DNA from: Massilia pinisoli
GTDB lineage: Bacteria; Pseudomonadota; Gammaproteobacteria; Burkholderiales; Burkholderiaceae_D
DNA: 64,000 bases
NCBI RefSeq assembly: GCF_024753285.1
Contig: NZ_JANUGW010000007.1
Location: 124,001-188,000 of the forward strand
Reading direction: 5' to 3'
The notes beneath the pieces are model-generated. The model made no database searches. It was not told the origin of the DNA and saw only the letters and a program-made list of their open reading frames with translations. Both the position numbers and the translations under genes were made by a program. Shown in pieces: positions 59,201 to 64,000 of this stretch (position 1 is its first letter; the number at the start of each line of letters is the position of its first letter).

Positions 59201-60086
59201 CCGCGGCGTCGTGCAGGACGGTACGGCCAAGCGCGCCAAGACGGCGTTCGTCAAGGACGACGGCAGCGTGATCGCGCTGGGCGGCAAGACGGGTACCGGC
59301 GACCAGCGCTTCGACGTGTTCGGCGCGGGCCACCGCCTGATCGAATCGCGCTACGTGAACCGTTCGGCCACGTTCGTGTTCAACATCGGCGAGCGCTTCT
59401 TCGGCAGCATGACGGCGTACGTCCACGGTCCGGACTCGGCCCACTACGACTTCACGAGCGCGTTGCCCGTGCAGTTGCTCGTGAAGCTGGCGCCGAGCCT
59501 GATGCCCATGATCGCGCACCAGGACACCGTGACGATCCCCGGCCTGCACGTTGAACGTGCGGCGCCGGCACCGGCCGGGCCGACGGACGCCGTCGCCCGC
59601 GATACGGAGCAGGCCGCGCCGGCCGATGCTGCGCCGGCGGATGCAGTACCGGCCGATGCCAAGGTGCCCGGCGCCAAGGCCGCCGCAACGCCGTCCGAGA
59701 AGCCGGCCGCGAAGGCCGCTGCAGAACCGGCCGTGAAACCGGCGAAGGCCGCCACCGAATCGGCCGCAAAGCCGGCCGCAAAAGCTGCCGAGAAACCCGC
59801 CGCGAAACCTGCCGGCGACACGCATCCGAAGGCAGCCGGCGAGGCCGCACGCGCTGCGCCGCACAAACCGGCGGCCGACGAGCATGCCGCCGCCAAGCCG
59901 CCCGTCGCCCGCAAGGCCGACGGGGAAGGGCAGCCGAAAACCGCTGCCCGCAAGCCGGACGCCGACGCCCAGGCGAAGGCGAAGCCGGCACCGCACAAGC
60001 CGGCCGTGAAAGCCGACACCGACGCGGAGGCGCCGGCGAAGGCCCAGCATGCGAAGCCGCCCGCCGTCGAAGAAGTGTTGCAGTGA
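56295..60086 (+). CDS. Large divergent class A penicillin-binding protein (transglycosylase-transpeptidase) with Ala/Lys/Pro-rich tail
   Basis: The 1263-residue protein has a cytoplasmic N-terminus, one helix (about 88-106), a GT51 transglycosylase domain (catalytic Glu236 in LLFIENREL; GGSTLATQIEKY; RRIVLEYLNTVPL) and a transpeptidase domain with nucleophile Ser568 in GSTAK, STN and KTG at 998-1000 (GGKTGTGDQR). The GT51 motif 1 is unusual: ENRELL replaces the common EDRRFY. The protein is about 400 residues longer than standard class A PBPs. A large insertion lies in the transpeptidase part and the last 170 residues are low-complexity Ala, Lys and Pro. The catalytic residues needed for activity are present. 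Confidence 0.85.
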   Translation: MDSIRRQRRPRIIARALHRFFGGAAPVQPSLAGVPVMAAMQDVSVRTAPTRLEPSLEPSRDPGAPDDAATPDPQPAKPKKRWRKTKRGLLVLMLILVAGASAVGVYESRTSALEARFFAGLTKKLTYRVEKGPSDAIRFPQASPYDERLGYSNLPNYLAKLKTRDYVVVEQARMSPKMLKLADMGLFATYREKTRAGLDILDYSGEPLFSARFPERLYDQFDAAPSLLVKSLLFIENRELLDTTYPRRNPAVEWDRFSKAVFDKTVHSVGLGGGGRVAGGSTLATQIEKYRHSPEGRTASLSDKLRQMASATLRSYLDGEDTSKTRRRIVLEYLNTVPLSAKLGYGEVNGIGDGMWVWYGRDFADVNRILKGNQVTPEYALVYKEALSLMIAQRRPAYYLGAGEKDLEILTNSHLRVLAQAGVISPQLRDAAIATVLHPALASGVAPPPANTFVTRKAANAVRNHLATLLGDSRLYNLDRLDLSVVTTLNADAQKAVTATLRKLTDNAAAAEAGLTGKGMLGNGDPSKVVYSFTLMERGDKVNYLRVQTDNYDQPLDINEGAKLDLGSTAKLRTLTTYLDIVDQLHQRYEPMSKAELAKVRIDPKDRLSQWAVEYFQALPEGADRGLVPMLGAAMERKYSGNPGEAFFTGGGVHIFGNFSKLDDSRILTVQEALQHSTNLVFVRLMRDVVRYYMFQLPGSSAQLLADADDPRRAEYLSRFADREGKDFLARFWNKYRGKNWDEVQTALMQGVRVKASKIAAVHRTIYPDASPAEFAKFVHTYLPAEAEVDDEHIAKMYDQYSVANMSLADRGYVASVHPLELWLVGYLRTHPKAGWDEVVGASTKERQEVYSWLFKTHRKHAQDKRIAGLIEVEAFLKIHAQWKKMGYPFDSLVPSYATTLGASADRPIALAELMGILVNGGVRKPTQRIDSLHFAKDTPYETLVKRGDAEKSERVLNADVARAVVNAIRGVVQDGTAKRAKTAFVKDDGSVIALGGKTGTGDQRFDVFGAGHRLIESRYVNRSATFVFNIGERFFGSMTAYVHGPDSAHYDFTSALPVQLLVKLAPSLMPMIAHQDTVTIPGLHVERAAPAPAGPTDAVARDTEQAAPADAAPADAVPADAKVPGAKAAATPSEKPAAKAAAEPAVKPAKAATESAAKPAAKAAEKPAAKPAGDTHPKAAGEAARAAPHKPAADEHAAAKPPVARKADGEGQPKTAARKPDADAQAKAKPAPHKPAVKADTDAEAPAKAQHAKPPAVEEVLQ
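59570..60083 (+). repeat. Low-complexity Ala/Lys/Pro-rich coding tail of the PBP
   Basis: This part of the gene encodes recurring AAKPA, EKPAAK and PHKPA units. The codons vary, so it is not a recent exact tandem repeat. Such tails in bacterial wall enzymes may span or bind peptidoglycan. Confidence 0.75.
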
Positions 60087-60117
60087 GGGCGGGCCGGCCC
60101 GATGAAAGCGGAGCCGC

Positions 60118-61479
60118 ATGAGGCGGCTCCCGCTCCGTAAATTCAGCCTCGTCTCCTTGCGCGACCTCCTCGTGGCGGTCGCGCCCACGGCCGTGCTCGT
60201 GCTGGCCGCGTGCATCGTCGCGTACATCGTCGTCGACCCCGCACCGTCGCGCCACGTCGTCCTCGCGACGGGGCAGGAGAACAGCGCCTACGAGGAATTC
60301 GGCCGCAAGTACACGGCGAGCCTCGCGCGCGACGGCATCAAGGTCGAGCTGCAGCGTTCGCCCGGTTCGGCGGACAATCTGCAGCGCCTCGTCGACGGCA
60401 AGGCCGACATCGCGTTCGTGCAGAGCGGCTCGACGAGCGAGGCGCAGGCGGAACGCCGCGGCCTCGTGTCGCTCGGCAGCCTGTTCACGGAACCCGTCTG
60501 GCTGTTCCTGCGCGAGCGCGACGCGCGCGGTCGCAAGCTGGACGTGCGCAGCCTCACGCAGTTGCGCGGCCTGCGCATCAACCTCGGGCCGGAAGGGACG
60601 GGCGTGCCGAAGCTGTTCCGCCAGGTCCTCGCCGTGAACGGCCTGGAGCCGGGCCAGCTGACGATCTCCGCGCTGGAAAATACACCTGCCACGATGGAAT
60701 TGCTGGCGGGGCACATCGATGGTCTCGTGTTCAGCTCCGCGCCGGAAGCCCCGCTGATCCAGATGCTGCTGCAGACGCCGGGCATCCGGCTGTTCAACTT
60801 CCACCAGGCGGAGGCGTACACGCGCCGGCTGCCGTTCCTCACGCACGTCGTGCTGCCGCGCGGGATCGTCGACCTCGGGCGCGACATCCCGTCGCAGGAC
60901 TTTCACTTGATCGCGCCCACGGCCACTCTGGTCGCGCGTGACGACCTGCATCCGGCGCTCATCGACCTGTTCGTGAAGGCGGCAACGGAGATCCACGGCG
61001 GCACCGGCTGGTTCCAGCAGCAGGGCCAGTTCCCGTCGCCGCGCTACACGGAGATCCCGGTGGCGCGCGAGGCGGCGAAATACTACCGGGACGGCCCGCC
61101 GTTCCTGCAGCGCTACCTGTCGTTCTGGCTGGCGAACCTGTTCGAGCGGCTGTGGGTCGTCGTCGTGGCGCTGGCCGCGCTAATCATCCCGCTGTCGAAG
61201 ATCGTGCCGCCGTTGTACGTGTGGCGCATCCGCTCGCGCGTGTACCGCTGGTATGGCCAGTTGCGTGCCGTCGAGCAGGCGCTGGAAAACGCCGCGGACG
61301 AGCACCGCGACGAGGCGCGTGCCGAGCTGCTGCGCCGCCTCGACGACATCGAGCTGCGCGTCAACCACATCTCGATCCCGCTCGCCTACGCGGACGCGCT
61401 GTATGGCCTGCGCAGCCACATCAACTTCGTGCGCCAGCGCGTGCGCGCGACCTTGGGACCGGCCGCCGACCAGGCCTGA
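60118..61479 (+). CDS. Membrane-anchored TAXI family solute-binding protein
   Basis: The 453-residue protein has an N-terminal helix (about 14-38) and a TAXI solute-binding domain: VVLATGQENSAYEEFGRKYT, DIAFVQSGSTSEAQAERRGL, LRINLGPEGTGVPKLFRQVL. A second helix (about 340-362) and a C-terminal charged helical tail (NAADEHRDEARAELLRRLDDIELRVNHI region) follow. No TRAP permease genes are nearby. It lies 32 bp after the PBP gene and may be co-expressed. It is likely a sensor-like or accessory protein rather than a transporter subunit. Confidence 0.82.
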   Translation: MRRLPLRKFSLVSLRDLLVAVAPTAVLVLAACIVAYIVVDPAPSRHVVLATGQENSAYEEFGRKYTASLARDGIKVELQRSPGSADNLQRLVDGKADIAFVQSGSTSEAQAERRGLVSLGSLFTEPVWLFLRERDARGRKLDVRSLTQLRGLRINLGPEGTGVPKLFRQVLAVNGLEPGQLTISALENTPATMELLAGHIDGLVFSSAPEAPLIQMLLQTPGIRLFNFHQAEAYTRRLPFLTHVVLPRGIVDLGRDIPSQDFHLIAPTATLVARDDLHPALIDLFVKAATEIHGGTGWFQQQGQFPSPRYTEIPVAREAAKYYRDGPPFLQRYLSFWLANLFERLWVVVVALAALIIPLSKIVPPLYVWRIRSRVYRWYGQLRAVEQALENAADEHRDEARAELLRRLDDIELRVNHISIPLAYADALYGLRSHINFVRQRVRATLGPAADQA

Positions 61480-61491
61480 CGGCCGGGCGGA

Positions 61492-62583
61492 TCAGGGCAG
61501 GACGATCTTCACGACGGCGTTGCCCGACGCCGCGTACAGCGTGCCGTCGGCCGCGACGGCGATGCCGCGCAAGGTGGCGAAGCTGCCGGGCAGCCGGCCC
61601 GTTCGCAACGTGGTGGCGCCGATCGTGCCGGCCGGCGTCGTCACCGTCGCATTCGTCGTGATCTTGCGGACGACGTTGCTGACGGCGTCCGCCGCGTACA
61701 GATTGCCGTCCTTGTCGGCGGCCAGTGCCGCCAGTTGCTGGAAGCGCGCCGTGTTGGCGTTGCCGTCGTCGTTGCCCACCTGGCCCGGCGTGCCGGCGAA
61801 GCGCGACAGGCTCGTCGCGCCGGACGTGGCGCGGCTGATCGTGCGCTGCAGGTCGGCCACGTACGCGGTGTTGTCGTCGCGGACGGCGACGCCGCGCGTG
61901 ATCACGTCGACCGCGCCCGGCAGCATCTCGACGGCGCCCTGTTCCAGGCGCGCCCAGCGCCCCGGGTTCGACAGCGGGACGCGGCGCGTGTCGACGCCGG
62001 ACGTGACGATCAGGTTGCCGGCGCCGTCCGCGGCGATCCCGCCGGGGTACAGCCGGGTGTCGCCACCGAAGTCGCCCACGGGGAACGTGATGACGGTGCT
62101 GACGTTGGCGTCCGGCGTGATCTTGCGGATCGAGGTTGCGTCCGTGACGTAAAGATTGCCGCTGCCGTCGATCGTGATCGCGGTGGGCATGCTGAAGCGC
62201 GCGCTATTGCCGTTGGCGTCGCGCGTGCCGCTCGTGCCGCGCTGGCCCGCGAACGTGGACACGGTGCCGTCAGGCGTGATCTTGCGGATCGCGAAATTCG
62301 CCTGGTCGGCCACGTACACATTGCCGTTCGTGTCGACGGCGACGCCGCGCGGCGTATTGAAACGGGCGGATGCGCCCTTGTTGTCGACGCTGCCGGCGGT
62401 GGCCGCGTCGCCGGCCAGCACGGTGATGCCGGGGCTGGGGCCGCCACCGCCGCCACCGGTGTCGCCCGTCTCCCGCTTCGGTCCGCCGGGGCCGCACGCA
62501 CACAGCAGGGCGGCGATGCCGGCGCACAGCAGGCGTGCATTCAGACGAGCCTGCAGGCGGCGCGGGACGGGCTGGATGATCAT
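61492..62583 (-). CDS. NHL-repeat lipoprotein
   Basis: The 363-residue protein has a lipoprotein signal (GIAALLCAC, Cys near residue 30), a Gly-rich linker, and NHL beta-propeller repeats (NTPRGVAVDTNGNVYVADQ; MPTAITIDGSGNLYVTDA; LAALAADKDGNLYAADAV; LRGIAVAADGTLYAAS). NHL repeats mediate protein or ligand binding. It converges on the TAXI gene. Function unknown. Confidence 0.85.
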   Translation of the reverse strand: MIIQPVPRRLQARLNARLLCAGIAALLCACGPGGPKRETGDTGGGGGGPSPGITVLAGDAATAGSVDNKGASARFNTPRGVAVDTNGNVYVADQANFAIRKITPDGTVSTFAGQRGTSGTRDANGNSARFSMPTAITIDGSGNLYVTDATSIRKITPDANVSTVITFPVGDFGGDTRLYPGGIAADGAGNLIVTSGVDTRRVPLSNPGRWARLEQGAVEMLPGAVDVITRGVAVRDDNTAYVADLQRTISRATSGATSLSRFAGTPGQVGNDDGNANTARFQQLAALAADKDGNLYAADAVSNVVRKITTNATVTTPAGTIGATTLRTGRLPGSFATLRGIAVAADGTLYAASGNAVVKIVLP

Positions 62584-62688
62584 GCGGCTCTCCGGGTCGG
62601 TGCTACGGTAACGATGGGAGCCCGCATGCTAGCACGCGCGCACCGCGCACAATCTCAGCGATTGTCACACTCCGGAGAGCGGGACGGC

Positions 62689-63147
62689 TCAGGCGCCGAC
62701 CCAGGGCAGGCCGGCCTTGCACCAGCCGGCCACCGTCTTGCGGTGACCTTCCGCGTCGCGGTCGCCTTCGAAGCCTTCCAGGATGTCGAAGGCGTTCTTG
62801 TAGCCCAGCTCCGTCGCGGTGCGCGCGGCGTGGCGCGAGCGCACGCCGGAGCGGCACAGGAACAGGATGACGTCGTCCGGGGCGGCGACGTTCTGCAACT
62901 GTGTCGCGAAATCGGGGTTCGGTGCACCACCGGGGTACAGCGACCATTGGACGGCGCCGTGCTGGGCGTCCGCGACGGCGGGGCGGCCGACCCAGTCGCG
63001 CTCCGCATTCGTGCGCACGTCGACCAGCTTCACGCGCGCGTCGGATTGCAGCAGCGCGAACGCTTCCTGGGGCGTGACGGCACCCGCGTACGGCTGGCCG
63101 GGCGTGCGCGCCCGGGCGTTGGCGAGAATCTCGTCGGTCGTGCTCAT
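62689..63147 (-). CDS. Rhodanese-like sulfurtransferase
   Basis: The 152-residue single-domain rhodanese shows VKLVDVRTNAERDWVGRP and the active-site loop LFLCRSGVRSRHAA with catalytic Cys. ATG 63147 follows GGAGAAGATG. It may transfer sulphur from thiosulfate or persulphides. It is divergent from glnA; their starts are 319 bp apart and that gap holds the glnA regulatory region. Confidence 0.92.
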   Translation of the reverse strand: MSTTDEILANARARTPGQPYAGAVTPQEAFALLQSDARVKLVDVRTNAERDWVGRPAVADAQHGAVQWSLYPGGAPNPDFATQLQNVAAPDDVILFLCRSGVRSRHAARTATELGYKNAFDILEGFEGDRDAEGHRKTVAGWCKAGLPWVGA

Positions 63148-63227
63148 GTCATCTTCTCCATGTAGGCTGGGTGGCGGTGCACCGCAGCGGACCGTCTCAG
63201 GAGGCGGCTCGCTCTTTTGGTGCAAAT

Positions 63228-63302
63228 TGCATCAAGTTGGTGCATACTCAACAAATTGCACCTGTTTGGTGCGTATGCTTGAGATTGCATCAAATCCGTG
63301 CA
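63228..63302. promoter_or_regulatory. Three NtrC sites upstream of glnA
   Basis: TGCATCAAGTTGGTGCA (63228-63244), TGCACCTGTTTGGTGC (63257-63272) and TGCATCAAATCCGTGCA (63286-63302) follow the NtrC palindrome GCAC/T-N4-GGTGC. Their starts are 29 bp apart each, an almost regular array. The middle site is near-perfect. They lie 80-155 bp upstream of the -24/-12 element. Confidence 0.85.
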
Positions 63303-63382
63303 CACATACCGTGTCATTGATTTTAAGGGGCAAATTGAGTGACCTCAAAGTATCCATTATTTATTTGCTCATGGAAAAAAGC

Positions 63383-63398
63383 TGGCATAATTTCTGCT
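63383..63398 (+). promoter_or_regulatory. Sigma54 promoter of glnA
   Basis: TGGCATAATTTCTGCT has the invariant GG-N10-GC spacing of -24/-12 promoters. The start site would lie about 12 bp downstream, leaving a leader of about 55 nt before glnA. Confidence 0.85.
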
Positions 63399-63465
63399 TA
63401 GAAGGAAACGCGCCTGTCGCACGCCCGGTTGGCGTCGACACCCCTTTTTGACTTAGGAGATACGA

Positions 63466-64000
63466 ATGGCAAGGACCGCCGCAGATGTAATGCAGATGCT
63501 GAAGGACAACGAAGTCAAGTTCGTTGATTTGCGCTTCGCCGATACCCGCGGCAAGGAACAGCACGTGACCGTTCCCATCTCGCACTTTGACGAAGACAAA
63601 TTCGAATCCGGCCACGCATTCGACGGCTCGTCGATCGCCGGCTGGAAAGGCATCGAAGCATCGGACATGCTGCTGATCCCTGATCCGAACACCGCGAACA
63701 TCGACCCGTTCTTTGAAGAGACCACCGTGTTCATGCAGTGCGACGTGATCGAACCGTCGGACGGCAAGGGCTACGACCGCGACCCGCGTTCGATCGCCAA
63801 GCGCGCCGAAGCGTACCTGAAGTCGTCGGGCATCGGCGACACCGCCTACTTCGGCCCGGAACCGGAATTCTTCATTTTCGATTCCGTCCGCTGGAAAGTC
63901 GACATGTCGGGCTGCTTCGTCAAGATCGATTCGGAAGAAGCTTCCTGGTCCACCGAAAAAGAATTTGAAGGCGGCAACAGCGGCCACCGTCCGTCCGTCA
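63466..64000 (+). CDS. glnA: Glutamine synthetase type I (3' end outside window)
   Basis: The visible 178 residues match the N-terminus of type I glutamine synthetase: [21 protein letters not shown] and [19 protein letters not shown], then [14 protein letters not shown] with the EPEFF metal-ligand region. It forms glutamine from glutamate and ammonia. A TAGGAGATACGA ribosome-binding site precedes ATG 63466. The 5' control region has three NtrC sites and a sigma54 promoter. The gene is cut off by the end of the window, not truncated biologically. Confidence 0.97.
   Translation, partial: MARTAADVMQMLKDNEVKFVDLRFADTRGKEQHVTVPISHFDEDKFESGHAFDGSSIAGWKGIEASDMLLIPDPNTANIDPFFEETTVFMQCDVIEPSDGKGYDRDPRSIAKRAEAYLKSSGIGDTAYFGPEPEFFIFDSVRWKVDMSGCFVKIDSEEASWSTEKEFEGGNSGHRPSV

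Noticed and set aside
56217..60227. Long minus-strand open frame opposite the PBP gene
   Set aside because: Arg/Val/Gly-rich with no motif; shadow of the PBP reading frame, where the plus strand shows intact catalytic motifs.

Overview
The window is a GC-rich (roughly two-thirds G+C) chromosomal segment of a betaproteobacterium, most likely Massilia or a close relative in Oxalobacteraceae. The evidence is gene content: assimilatory nas/nir genes, an intracellular PHB depolymerase of the PhaZ1 type, an exported cyclohexadienyl dehydratase-chorismate mutase fusion, and the rplU-rpmA-obgE-proB block. I see no prophage, insertion sequence, CRISPR array or defence island. It reads as ordinary core and shell chromosome with several interesting regulatory cassettes. 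Taxonomy is inferred from protein character, not from a marker gene.

Layout: 1-1931 end of a dihydropyrimidinase gene and an N-carbamoyl amidohydrolase (pyrimidine/hydantoin degradation). 2024-4027 MHYT hybrid histidine kinase. 4043-5248 ammonium transporter under an NtrC/sigma54-type promoter. 5481-8683 DUF885 hydrolase and an NRAMP-type transporter. 8688-13167 leftward block: ECF sigma factor, anti-sigma factor, subtilase, TorF-like outer-membrane protein and a TIGR03118 beta-propeller. The sigma gene and the propeller gene carry the same promoter-like motif. 13588-15847 LysR regulator and urate hydroxylase PuuD. 15917-18280 S9 peptidase. 18484-18925 two-gene small-protein operon. 19148-29511 nitrate assimilation: NasT, NasS, a sigma54 promoter with a two-hairpin antitermination leader, nitrate transporter, NirB, NirD, FAD reductase and nitrate reductase. 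29708-33312 LysR, MFS efflux pump and the exported CDT-CM fusion. 33403-33590 two identical tRNA-Pro(CGG) genes. 33643-38377 ispB, rplU, rpmA, obgE, a small membrane protein and proB. 38428-40097 lipoprotein, LysE exporter and VOC protein. 40297-42849 ExbB/ExbD-like motor with a third coiled-coil protein ending in a PA14-like domain. 42856-44197 nth and rsxB. 44335-48442 VOC protein, DUF5329 protein, PHB depolymerase, ferredoxin reductase and fdxA. 48660-56066 peptidase, PHA-granule protein, ACBP, FKBP, beta-propeller, deacetylase, sterol-desaturase-like, EI24-like and molybdopterin-binding-like genes. 56295-63147 long divergent class A PBP, membrane-anchored TAXI protein, NHL lipoprotein and rhodanese. 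63466-end glnA, truncated by the window.

A nitrogen theme links distant parts. amt, nasTS, the nas operon and glnA all have GG-N10-GC (sigma54) promoter matches. amt and glnA also have clear NtrC-type GCAC..GGTGC palindromes. The nas leader carries two hairpins with AnnGnn hexaloops, the signature of ANTAR-protein targets, ahead of a terminator-like hairpin, which fits NasT antitermination gated by NasS.

A family of GTAGGGTGGACGG-type palindromic repeats is scattered through the window. Several copies supply the stop codon of the flanking gene. The strongest candidates for something undescribed are the ECF sigma/anti-sigma/subtilase cassette, in which the anti-sigma factor itself ends in a subtilase-propeptide-like domain, and the ExbB-ExbD-PA14-like trio.
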